Of a stretch of DNA of 50,913 nt, positions 44,420 through 50,913 are shown in pieces. Made by a program: the position numbers and the translations under genes. Origin of the DNA: Bacteroidales bacterium (GTDB taxonomy: Bacteria; Bacteroidota; Bacteroidia; Bacteroidales; UBA1715); NCBI GenBank assembly GCA_017618935.1, contig JAFZTG010000189.1:1-50913 (forward strand), given 5' to 3'. Under the pieces are notes generated by a model. The model had not been told where the DNA came from. It ran no database searches and saw nothing but the letters and a program-made list of their open reading frames with translations. Numbering within the stretch: position 1 is the stretch's first letter; every line of letters begins with the position of its first letter.

Positions 44420-45509
44420 ACCAATTACTGTAACTTCTCCGTTGCTTCCTCCTTTGGAAGAATTTGTTCCCTATCTGCAAAAGATATGGGATAATAAATG
44501 GTTGACTAACAATGGTGAAATGCACCAAGAATTGGAACAGCGACTGGCAGAGTATCTTGGTGTTGAGTATATTTCATTGTTTTCAAACGGTACGTTGGCT
44601 TTAATAACGGCATTGCAGGCGTTGAACATTACTGGAGAGGTAATAACCACTCCATATAGTTTCGTGGCTACGACGCACTCAATATTTTGGAATAAATGCA
44701 CTCCTGTATTTGTGGATGTGGAGCCAAACTATTTCAATATTGATTCTGCAAAAATTGAGGCAGCAATAACTGAAAAAACAACGGCTATAATGCCAGTACA
44801 CGTATATGGCAATCCTGCCGATACCGATGCTATACAAAAAATAGCCGACAGGCATGGGTTAAAGGTGATTTACGATGCGGCTCATGCGTTTGGGGTAAAG
44901 AAAAACGGTTCTTCCATTTTGAATGTTGGCGATTTGTCAGTGTTGAGTTTCCATGCAACCAAAATCTATAGCACCATAGAGGGGGGAGCTGTGATATGCC
45001 ATTCCAAAGAAATGAAACATCATATCGATAATCTTAAAAACTTTGGATTTCGCGGTGAGACTGTTGTAGAGGAACCAGGCATAAACGCCAAACTCAATGA
45101 GGTACAGGCTGCATATGGATTGCTTAGTTTGAAATATATTGATGACGCCATTGCAAAACGGAAACATATCGTTGAATACTATCGCTCTGCATTGAACAAT
45201 ATACAAGGGATTTCTTTTTTGAGAGAACAAAACGGAGTGGAATATAATTATGCGTATTTCCCAATATTTGTTGACGAAGCGACATACGGCATAAGTCGTG
45301 ATACTTTGTACGAAAAACTGAAGGCAAACGATATTTTAGGACGACGCTATTTTTATCCTTTGATTTCCACGTTTGAACCGTACAAAGAACTTCCATCGGC
45401 ACAGAATTTACCAATAGCACAAAAAGCAGCAGAACAAGTGATTTGTCTGCCGCTGTATCCTGACTTGGAAATGACGGATGTGGAGAGGATAGTTCGGATT
45501 ATCAAATAA
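44409..45509 (+). CDS. DegT/DnrJ/EryC1/StrS-family sugar aminotransferase
   Basis: A 366-residue PLP enzyme that transfers an amino group to a nucleotide-linked keto-sugar. The start at 44409 (MSNKPITVTSPLLPP) is preferred; the eight extra residues of the longer frame fall inside the Wzt gene. The PLP lysine is Lys185 in FHATKIYSTIEGG, and Asp156 (IYDAAHAFG) contacts the ring nitrogen. The order TNNGE, SNGTLAL, TPYSFVATTHS and HVYGNPAD matches VioA/FdtB/DesI-like enzymes that make dTDP-4-amino or 3-amino-6-deoxy sugars. The exact sugar cannot be told. It supplies a building block or cap for the exported polymer. Confidence 0.9.
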   Translation: MSNKPITVTSPLLPPLEEFVPYLQKIWDNKWLTNNGEMHQELEQRLAEYLGVEYISLFSNGTLALITALQALNITGEVITTPYSFVATTHSIFWNKCTPVFVDVEPNYFNIDSAKIEAAITEKTTAIMPVHVYGNPADTDAIQKIADRHGLKVIYDAAHAFGVKKNGSSILNVGDLSVLSFHATKIYSTIEGGAVICHSKEMKHHIDNLKNFGFRGETVVEEPGINAKLNEVQAAYGLLSLKYIDDAIAKRKHIVEYYRSALNNIQGISFLREQNGVEYNYAYFPIFVDEATYGISRDTLYEKLKANDILGRRYFYPLISTFEPYKELPSAQNLPIAQKAAEQVICLPLYPDLEMTDVERIVRIIK

Positions 45510-45523
45510 TTTAACGCCTCGCG

Positions 45524-45537
45524 GCTCAGTCGGAGGG
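45524..45537. repeat. Dispersed GC-rich motif, copy 3
   Basis: gctcagtcggagggt, preceded by cgcctcgcg, fills the 32-base gap between the convergent aminotransferase and small membrane protein genes. See copies at 37658 and 42959. Confidence 0.5.
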
Positions 45538-45541
45538 TTCT

Positions 45542-45820
45542 TCATTTCTCATCCTTCAATCGTTTTAATTGTTTTTTGACTTGTTCCAGTTGGCTGTTGA
45601 CGTAAATTTTGATGGAGAAGATGGAGCCTGCCCATATCAGGCATTGCGACAGGTAGTTGAGCACGCTGTCGCTTATTTCACCCAATGGTGGGGATACGAA
45701 TCCTGCCACCGACATTCCCACGCCCGAAAGCAGCATGCCTATTGCCGTCATATATTGTATCTTTTCCTTGTAATCTAATGGTGATGCACATTCCTGCACC
45801 AGTGATTGTATCTTATTCAT
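45542..45820 (-). CDS. Two-TM small membrane protein, unknown function
   Basis: A 92-residue protein with two hydrophobic segments (about residues 24-45, TAIGMLLSGVGMSVAGFV, and 55-75, LSQCLIWAGSIFSIKIYV) and a Lys-rich helical C terminus likely to form a coiled coil (QLEQVKKQLKRLKDEK). It overlaps the end of the HU-like gene by 8 bases, so they are a unit. The size and shape recall holins or small spacers that accompany HU-like and amidase genes in Bacteroidales capsule loci, but no amidase is present here. Function unknown. Confidence 0.65.
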   Translation of the reverse strand: MNKIQSLVQECASPLDYKEKIQYMTAIGMLLSGVGMSVAGFVSPPLGEISDSVLNYLSQCLIWAGSIFSIKIYVNSQLEQVKKQLKRLKDEK

Positions 45821-46193
45821 AACTCGTTTCTTTTAATGTCTTACGCAATATCTTATGCGGAAGAAAGTTGATACTCAGTTCTTTTGTAGGCGCATCTGCG
45901 GAAAGGTCGCTTGCCTTCTCGTATTTGGCACGTGTCATCTTTAACCGTAAGGTGCCGAGAAAGGGGATATGGAGAATATTCCCCTTGAATAACTCTGTCA
46001 TGCAGATGTTGAGAATTGCCTCTAAGGTTGCAAGGGCATGGGAATGTGGTATTTTATGCACATCCTTTATAATGTCGAGAAACTGTTCTTCGGATATACA
46101 GTTTGCATAATCTATGTCGATGTATGTCTTGTAAATTCGCTTACCGCCTGCTGTCTGGACTTTCCGTTTTGTTGTCTTATAAGATATGTTCAT
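45813..46193 (-). CDS. HU-like DNA-binding protein
   Basis: A 126-residue protein with the HU/IHF arrangement: N-terminal strand and helices (SEEQFLDIIKDVHKIPHSHALATLEAIL) and a beta-arm region (NILHIPFLGTLRLKMTRAKYEKA, then KELSINFLPHKILRKTL). It has an N-terminal extension of about 25 basic residues. Divergent HU-like proteins of this length are common in Bacteroidales polysaccharide loci and near phage-derived genes; their targets are unknown. The promoter region holds a 14-base inverted repeat that could be an operator. Confidence 0.8.
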   Translation of the reverse strand: MNISYKTTKRKVQTAGGKRIYKTYIDIDYANCISEEQFLDIIKDVHKIPHSHALATLEAILNICMTELFKGNILHIPFLGTLRLKMTRAKYEKASDLSADAPTKELSINFLPHKILRKTLKETSYE

Positions 46194-46259
46194 GTTTTAT
46201 GAGGTTAATGTTTTTACAATAAATATCGTTGCCTAACTGTCGTCTGCCGTTCTTGAAAA

Positions 46260-46273
46260 ACGTGAATACACGT
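46260..46273. promoter_or_regulatory. Inverted repeat ACGTG-aata-CACGT
   Basis: A perfect 5-bp dyad in the 102-base gap between the HU-like gene and the IS3 end. It could be an operator for the HU-like gene; no supporting consensus is known to me. Confidence 0.3.
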
Positions 46274-46344
46274 ATGTACCCTTCCCTAAAAATCGGACAA
46301 TGTCTAATTAGACAAAAACGATAAATTTGTAAAAAAGGAATGGT

Positions 46345-46695
46345 ATGAAAAGAAAAGCTCACAAAGAGACGGAAATGGTAAAGGCCGTCAAGGAACTAGA
46401 AAGCGGTATGTCAGCGGATGTGGTGGCTCGTGAACATGGTATATCAAGAGCGACGCTTTATAGTTGGAAATCAAAGTATAGCGGTATGGACGTAAGTCAA
46501 ATAGAGCAGTTGCGTACACTTCAGGAAGAGAACCGCAGGTTAAAGCAGATGTACGCAGACCTAGCGTTGGACAACAAAATCCTTCGTGACGTACTTGAAA
46601 AAAAAATTATAACGCCCGAGGTTAAAAAGAAGGTTGCGATGGAACTAGTAGAACAAAACGAGGTTACTGGAGAAAACTATTTGGATACACGATAA
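46345..46695 (+). CDS. IS3-family transposase OrfA
   Basis: A 116-residue helix-turn-helix protein. The HTH_8/transposase_8 fold is visible in MVKAVKELESGMSADVVA and HGISRATLYSWKSKYSG. It is followed by a leucine-zipper-like helix (LRTLQEENRRLKQMYADLALDNKILRDVLEKK) used for OrfA multimerisation. In complete IS3 elements a -1 frameshift near the end fuses it to OrfB. Here the OrfB start has been deleted, so the last residues (VTGENYLDTR) are probably read from the junction. It binds IS ends but cannot move DNA alone. Confidence 0.88.
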   Translation: MKRKAHKETEMVKAVKELESGMSADVVAREHGISRATLYSWKSKYSGMDVSQIEQLRTLQEENRRLKQMYADLALDNKILRDVLEKKIITPEVKKKVAMELVEQNEVTGENYLDTR

Positions 46696-47011
46696 GCCAA
46701 AGAAAATCTGGTGTGACGATTGTACGGAGTTCACCTCGCACAAATTCACTGAATGGTGTTGTGCGAATGAGATAGACCTTCTCTACACTCAACCTGGTCA
46801 TCCAACTCAAAATAGCTATGTGGAACGATTTAACGGAAGTTATCGCAGGGCAGTGTTAGACGCATTTATATTCAAGACTATCAATGAAGTTCGTGAAATC
46901 ACGGAGGAAGGGCTGTCTTTCTACAACAATCATCGACCTCATGAATCCTTAAACAATCAAACTTCGATGTCTATCAGAAATAAAAAGTTAATTGAATATG
47001 GTGATTATTAA
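46688..47011 (+). pseudogene. IS3-family OrfB (integrase core), 3' remnant
   Basis: In the +1 frame relative to OrfA, the sequence reads HDKPKKIWCDDCTEFTSHK, then LLYTQPGHPTQNSYVERFNG, SYRRAVLDAF and YNNHRPHESLNNQT. This is the C-terminal part of the DDE integrase core. The second catalytic Asp and the final Glu (YVERFNG) remain, but the first Asp and about 170 N-terminal residues are gone. CDDC where DNG is expected and EEGLSFYNN for EEWLSFYNN look like further decay. It is non-functional. Confidence 0.88.
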
Positions 47012-47094
47012 TTAAATTTGTCTAATTTTACTATGTCTAAAAAATGGGAAGTTTACATTTTTTTTATGTATTAAGTATAGATGAATAAGGTGAA

Positions 47095-48180
47095 ATGAAT
47101 AAAATTAAAGTTTTAGTTACAGGTGCTTGTGGAGTTACATCTCGTTCTGTCGTTCGTTCTTTAAATATGAGTCCGTTGTTTTCAAAAACCTTCTCATTTA
47201 TTGGTACGGACGTTTGTTATAACCCATATGGATTATATGAGGGATTGTATGATAAAGTATATAAGGTTCCGTATACTTCATCTCCTGATTATCGTAATAT
47301 TATTGAGAATATTATTTATGAAAATGAAATTCGATATGCAATCGTAATTCCAGAATTAGAGGTGCTATATTGGTGTGAGAATCCTTTTAGTGTTCCTTTT
47401 TATAGGATACCATTGAATTTTGCTAAATTGGTTATTAGTAAGAAAAGATTGTATGAAGCCCTTTCAAAAACAGATTTGATTCCAAAGTGGCAGATATGTG
47501 ATAGGAATGATTTGTTGAGCAATAAAATGGTTAGCTTAAAATATCCTTTTTGGATTCGAGATTATGAAGAAGGGACTACATCAGGGAGAGGTGCGTGTAA
47601 AGTGAATGATATAGAAGAATTACGTGCTTGGGTTACGATTAATAAAGGGATAAATAGTTATATGTTATCAGAATACTTGCCTGGCAGGAATTTGTGTTGC
47701 TTTACATTGTACAAAGATGGAATTTTATTGAAATATGGTGTTGCTCAGCGAATACAATACATTATGTCGAAGGTCGCAGTTTCTGGTATTACGGGTAATA
47801 TAAATGTTGGAAAATTATTAAATGATGAATTAACGGTTAATCGTGTAGTTAAATCGATAAATAAATTGACTAAGATAACGGGAGAGAAAATGAATGGTTT
47901 AGTTGTTACTGATCTAAAGTGCGATGAAAATGATATTCCTAAAGTTACAGAAATAAATATTCGTCATATTGCGACAACATCGTCGTTTGCTTGTGCAGGA
48001 TTGAATTTTGCAGAAATGCAAATGTTGTGTCTGATGGGGCGAGAAACGGAATTGTCTTCAGAGAAGACTATATTATTTCCAACTGACAATGCCATTCTTC
48101 GTGATGTAGATGGGAGGCCTTTATATGTCTCTCATTATAAGGAGTTAAATATTGGCGAATATTTTCCCTTGTTGGACTAG
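47095..48180 (+). CDS. ATP-grasp enzyme, carbamoyl-phosphate-synthase-like
   Basis: A 361-residue cytosolic ATP-grasp protein. The N-terminal Rossmann-like preATP-grasp domain starts with KIKVLVTGACGVTSRSVVRSL. Then come SKKRLYEALSKTDLIPKWQIC (start of the ATP-grasp fold), KYPFWIRDYEEGTTSGRGACKV (ATP-binding lysine loop, here rather changed) and the metal site with DLKCDENDIPKVTEINIRH. Such enzymes form amide or ester bonds to carboxylates. In polysaccharide loci they are thought to add amino acids or make unusual residues. It is markedly AT-richer than the first 40 kb, suggesting transfer. The product is unknown. Confidence 0.8.
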   Translation: MNKIKVLVTGACGVTSRSVVRSLNMSPLFSKTFSFIGTDVCYNPYGLYEGLYDKVYKVPYTSSPDYRNIIENIIYENEIRYAIVIPELEVLYWCENPFSVPFYRIPLNFAKLVISKKRLYEALSKTDLIPKWQICDRNDLLSNKMVSLKYPFWIRDYEEGTTSGRGACKVNDIEELRAWVTINKGINSYMLSEYLPGRNLCCFTLYKDGILLKYGVAQRIQYIMSKVAVSGITGNINVGKLLNDELTVNRVVKSINKLTKITGEKMNGLVVTDLKCDENDIPKVTEINIRHIATTSSFACAGLNFAEMQMLCLMGRETELSSEKTILFPTDNAILRDVDGRPLYVSHYKELNIGEYFPLLD

Positions 48181-48205
48181 TTAAACTAATAATAAAAAGA
48201 ATAAT

Positions 48206-48568
48206 ATGGGATTTGTAACATCTATTTTAAGTAAATCGGATGGAAGTGGAGCAAAATCAACAGTGCTGAAACCGCTTAATTGGGCGTTATCAATTATGAT
48301 AGTTGCTTTTGTATGGTGTATAAGAAGCAACGTACCTTTGTGGGTTTTAATATTTTTATCTATACTTATTGGTATATTGTTTATTGTGATTATTTATACT
48401 TATTTATATTGTCTTTTTACAGATAAAGATGCAATTAGAAGCGAGAAGTTCACCATCCAAAAAATGGCTATAGAAAAAGGTATTCTTGGGGATGACTTAA
48501 GAGGTGTTTTAGGTGGAACGGATAATGAGGTCATAGAAGCACAAATGATGTTGGAAGACGATAAATAA
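48206..48568 (+). CDS. Small two-TM membrane protein paired with a SinR-like gene
   Basis: A 120-residue protein with two helices (about residues 26-43, WALSIMIVAFVWCI, and 45-71, LWVLIFLSILIGILFIVIIYTYLY) and a cytosolic C-terminal tail of about 45 residues (DKDAIRSEKFTIQKMAIEKGILGDD). That tail resembles a pattern I believe recurs in small membrane proteins of other bacteria. It starts 25 bases after the ATP-grasp gene and ends 9 bases before the SinR-like gene. The two small genes look like a unit. No function is known to me. Confidence 0.65.
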   Translation: MGFVTSILSKSDGSGAKSTVLKPLNWALSIMIVAFVWCIRSNVPLWVLIFLSILIGILFIVIIYTYLYCLFTDKDAIRSEKFTIQKMAIEKGILGDDLRGVLGGTDNEVIEAQMMLEDDK

Positions 48569-48577
48569 TAATTAAGA

Positions 48578-48868
48578 ATGATGAGATACGTTGTATGTAT
48601 AAGTGAATCTACAAGATCACAAAATATTAGATTCAAATCATATATAGAAAAAACAGGTTTAGGCTGGTGGCATTACTTTGAGAATGTATGGTTGATTACT
48701 GATAATCAAGAAAAAACCAATTGTAAGGAATTGAGAAATAACGTAAAAAATATTTTTGAAGGTGAAAATGTGTTTGTAATACAAATGGCAGGAGATTCGC
48801 AAAATGACACGTGGGCTGGATTTGGTAAGACAACTATGTTTGAATGGATTCATAAGTGTTGGAAGTAA
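48578..48868 (+). CDS. SinR-family/Cas2-like small protein
   Basis: A 96-residue protein (95 if the second ATG is used). The pattern MRYVVCISESTRS, KTGLGWWHYFENVWLI, a helix with CKELRNNVKNIF, a strand ENVFVIQMAGD, then W and a final EWIHKCWK fits the small family often annotated SinR. That family has the beta-alpha-beta layout of Cas2/VapD-type ferredoxin folds and a conserved WWHY..xxWLI core. Those relatives include nucleases, but no catalytic residue can be assigned here. It lies 9 bases after the two-TM gene. Confidence 0.6.
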   Translation: MMRYVVCISESTRSQNIRFKSYIEKTGLGWWHYFENVWLITDNQEKTNCKELRNNVKNIFEGENVFVIQMAGDSQNDTWAGFGKTTMFEWIHKCWK

Positions 48869-49018
48869 TAAGAGTAACAAATTTTTTCTGAATTAAATAG
48901 TTCAAATTTATATTTTGATGTTTGTAGAAACGAAATAATTGTTTTTGTAAGGAATCACTTTAATTGTTGTATATATGTTAGGAATAGTGTTCATAAAGAA
49001 AAATAGGAAAAACAGATT

Positions 49019-49083
49019 ATGGTACTGCCTATCTATTGTCTTGTTATAATCACGAACTATTCTTGCGAGAATTTTTTTATACG
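49019..49083 (+). pseudogene. 5' remnant of a second GT2 glycosyltransferase
   Basis: An ATG at 49019 starts VLPIYCLV; after a one-base slip it continues YNHELFLREFF, closely like CLVYNHEAFLRECFE at the start of the intact gene. The DNA tgtcttgt-tataatcacgaa differs from tgtcttgtatataatcacgaa by loss of bases that breaks the frame. It runs straight into the intact gene's ATG. The upstream 150 bases (48869-49018) hold nothing else recognisable. Confidence 0.7.
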
Positions 49084-50049
49084 ATGACAGAACTAAAACA
49101 AAATAAAATAGTAAACACTAATGTAACCGAACAGCAGATAATGGTCTCCGTTTGTTGTCTTGTATATAATCACGAAGCATTTCTACGAGAATGTTTCGAA
49201 GGTTTTGTTATGCAGAAAACGAACTTTCCAATAGAAATTCTTGTTCACGACGATGCTTCAACCGACCATTCGACAGATATAATTCGTGAGTATACCGCAA
49301 AATATCCAGATTTGTTTAAACCAATTTATCAGACGGAAAATCAGTATTCAAAAGGAGTGTCCATTTCTGCCACATATAATTTCCCTCGTGCACAAGGAAA
49401 ATATATTGCTATGTGTGAAGGCGATGATTATTGGACCGATCCTTTAAAGTTGCAGAAACAGGTCGATTTTTTGGAGGAACATGATGATTATGCGTTGTGT
49501 TTTCATAAGGTTTGTGTGAACTCTGAGAAAAGTGAAGAAAAAAAAATGTTTTCTCATTTAGAAGAACGAGAATATACAAGTAGAGAAATATATAACAAAT
49601 GGACAATCCCAACTTGTTCTGCATTGTTTGTAAAGGATTTTGTAAATTATAATCCATCTTCAAAAATTGCTTTTGGAGATATATTTTTATGGATGACTAT
49701 CATGAGAAATGGAAAGGCATATTGTCTTGATTTTTATGGCTCTGTTTATAGGCGTCATACCAATGGAATGTCTTCATCTTCAGTTTGGAATCGAGATTTA
49801 GCGAAAAAATTATTCTATCAATATAAATATATGCAAAGTGAATTCCCAGATGTGGAAGATATATCTATACGATTACGAAACAAATATCTAAAACAATTAC
49901 TTGATGATAAAAATGATAGGGATACGTTGAAATTCAGATTGTATAAGATGTGGTATGAGCCCAAGTTGTTTTTTTCAAAATTTGGACTCGTTACGATAAT
50001 AAAGTATTTCCCGCACAGAATATATATTGCTTTAAAAAATAATGCATAA
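49084..50049 (+). CDS. GT2 family glycosyltransferase
   Basis: A 321-residue GT-A glycosyltransferase that adds a sugar from a nucleotide donor to the growing surface glycan on the cytosolic side. The start at 49084 (MTELKQNK) is chosen; the longer frame from a TTG at 49036 reads through a remnant. VSVCCLVYNHEAFLRECFEG is the N-terminal strand-helix, LVHDDASTDHS (Asp56, Asp57) and CEGDDYWTDP (residues 111-120) the nucleotide-sugar and metal sites. The DDYW form is common in GlcNAc/Gal transferases of capsule loci. No membrane helix is evident. It overlaps the acyltransferase gene by 8 bases. Confidence 0.9.
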   Translation: MTELKQNKIVNTNVTEQQIMVSVCCLVYNHEAFLRECFEGFVMQKTNFPIEILVHDDASTDHSTDIIREYTAKYPDLFKPIYQTENQYSKGVSISATYNFPRAQGKYIAMCEGDDYWTDPLKLQKQVDFLEEHDDYALCFHKVCVNSEKSEEKKMFSHLEEREYTSREIYNKWTIPTCSALFVKDFVNYNPSSKIAFGDIFLWMTIMRNGKAYCLDFYGSVYRRHTNGMSSSSVWNRDLAKKLFYQYKYMQSEFPDVEDISIRLRNKYLKQLLDDKNDRDTLKFRLYKMWYEPKLFFSKFGLVTIIKYFPHRIYIALKNNA

Positions 50050-50913
50050 CTATGTCAACATAGAATCCTATCGCTTATTATTCACAATAATAATCTGCCT
50101 ACACCATTCTCAACTTGTGCCGTTTATCAGGCACGGGTATTTAGCAGTGGAGTTCTTTTTTATTGTTTCGGGATTTTTGCTTTGCAATAGTTTTTATGAG
50201 AAGGGTCTTACTGTTAAGGATTATTTTGTTGGACGAATAAAAAAATTATATCCACAATATCTATTTGCTTTAGTGGCGATTAGTTGCTATTTGTTGTTCC
50301 GTTATTTTTATCATGGGATGGGGAACATAGAAACCATTGCCCTAAATTTTTTATCGGAACTATTTGTTGTGCAAGGTTTATTGCCTTGTCTGGGTGCAAA
50401 CAATTATCCTATGTGGTATCTTGCTGTTCTGATATGGGGAGGGGTAATCGTTTATTGTATTTTGAAAAAATGTTCTTCAAAACTTTTATTCGTTATATGT
50501 CCATCATTTGTAATAGGTTATTATCTTTACAATTTCTCGGTTTCAAGTTCTATTGAATTATGGTCTGGTGTTAATACTCTTCTGCGTGGTATTGCCGATA
50601 TGTTTATTGGAATTATGTTATACAAGATAGTTGTGAAAGATACGAAAACAGATAGCATAAAGAAATGGTCCGTTTTGTTTAAAACAATTGGTTTAATAGG
50701 TTTGGGCGTATGTATATGTTCAGAACAATATCTTGATAAATTTTCGTTATTGTTTTTCCCTATATTATTGGTTGGTGTGTTTTATTCTAACACAGATATC
50801 TTTCATATTAGCAAGATATCGAAATATTGTTATCCGATGTATTTAAATCACGCATTGGTTGTCGATTGTAGCCGAAGAATTTTATTGCGTTATTTGGATA
50901 GCGAATGGGTTGC
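50042..50913 (+). CDS. Acyltransferase 3 (OafA-type) membrane protein, partial
   Basis: The frame opens at 50042 (MHNYVNIESYRLLFT) and runs beyond the window edge without a stop; about 290 residues are present. Features of the acyltransferase-3 family are the N-terminal IESYRLLFTIIICLHHSQ (Arg and the His cluster of the active site), GYLAVEFFFIVSGFLL, and repeated membrane helices, about eight so far, with MWYLAVLIWGG and YPMYLNHALVV. Such enzymes O-acetylate or otherwise acylate sugars of O-antigens and capsules. It overlaps the glycosyltransferase by 8 bases, so the two are coupled. Confidence 0.9.
   Translation, partial: MHNYVNIESYRLLFTIIICLHHSQLVPFIRHGYLAVEFFFIVSGFLLCNSFYEKGLTVKDYFVGRIKKLYPQYLFALVAISCYLLFRYFYHGMGNIETIALNFLSELFVVQGLLPCLGANNYPMWYLAVLIWGGVIVYCILKKCSSKLLFVICPSFVIGYYLYNFSVSSSIELWSGVNTLLRGIADMFIGIMLYKIVVKDTKTDSIKKWSVLFKTIGLIGLGVCICSEQYLDKFSLLFFPILLVGVFYSNTDIFHISKISKYCYPMYLNHALVVDCSRRILLRYLDSEWV

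Larger units (their letters stand above)
46296..47037 (+). mobile_element. Decayed IS3-family insertion sequence with internal deletion
   Basis: Imperfect inverted repeats bound the element: gacaatgtctaattagacaaa (46296-46316) and the complement of tttgtctaattttactatgtc (47017-47037), 17 of 21 positions matching. Inside are an intact orfA and only the 3' third of orfB. The total of about 740 bases is well below the 1.2-1.5 kb of complete IS3 elements. Target duplications could not be fixed because both flanks are A-rich (ctaaaaa on each side). Confidence 0.85.

Noticed and set aside
49036..49083. TTG start for a longer GT2 protein
   Set aside because: The added residues duplicate the GT2 N-terminal motif and come from the remnant of a second gene; the ATG at 49084 is better placed.

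Overview
The window looks like chromosomal DNA of a member of the Bacteroidales (phylum Bacteroidota), roughly 40% GC by eye. The evidence is the many Bacteroidota -7 boxes (TAnnTTTG) in front of genes, a RagB/SusD-type lipoprotein, a GldB-type lipoprotein, three large secreted proteins with C-terminal type IX secretion (T9SS) sorting domains, a DUF4286 protein, and lipoproteins with the SCxK-like signal typical of the phylum. The genus cannot be named from the sequence.

0-13.2 kb: a 5S rRNA gene with a terminator, the end of an rRNA operon, is followed by an LpxL-like acyltransferase overlapping a GldB-like lipoprotein, mannose-1-phosphate guanylyltransferase (manC) and a T9SS-exported zinc protease. 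Convergent to these lie an orphan Vsr endonuclease and a SusD/lipoprotein pair without SusC. Next come a small outer-membrane protein, a YqhD-type alcohol dehydrogenase, a DJ-1 family protein, and a membrane protein / DUF4286 / BadF-type kinase operon.

13.2-29.6 kb: a gene-free stretch carries a strong promoter and a terminator-like stem, a candidate small RNA of about 195 nt. It is followed by a PASTA protein and a T9SS cargo, an outer-membrane protein with an FN3-repeat lipoprotein, an MFS transporter, and a compact operon of ACT protein, 53-residue symporter accessory protein, Na+/solute symporter and FNT channel. Then come an MsbA-like ABC exporter, an M23 peptidase, gpmI and pyrD.

29.7-37.6 kb: tRNA-Gly(GCC) and tRNA-Leu(UAA), a DUF3089 hydrolase, XerD, an outer-membrane protein, a cysteine-synthase homologue, an arginine pair (GNAT acyltransferase and argG), a secreted protein of unknown function and a gamma-carbonic anhydrase.

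37.6-50.9 kb is accessory. It starts with a repeat-rich spacer and a 1088-residue T9SS surface protein, then a 5'-truncated DUF4143 ATPase behind 32-bp tandem repeats, dispersed palindromes, and a surface-polysaccharide locus. That locus holds a Wzt-like ABC ATPase, a sugar aminotransferase, an HU-like protein with a two-TM protein, a decayed IS3 element, an ATP-grasp enzyme, a small membrane protein paired with a SinR/Cas2-like protein, a GT2 glycosyltransferase with a remnant of a second copy, and an acyltransferase cut by the window edge. The last 4 kb is visibly AT-richer, as expected of an exchanged capsule or O-antigen region. The most promising undescribed items are the candidate RNA at 13.3 kb and the two-TM/SinR-like gene pair at 48.2-48.9 kb.
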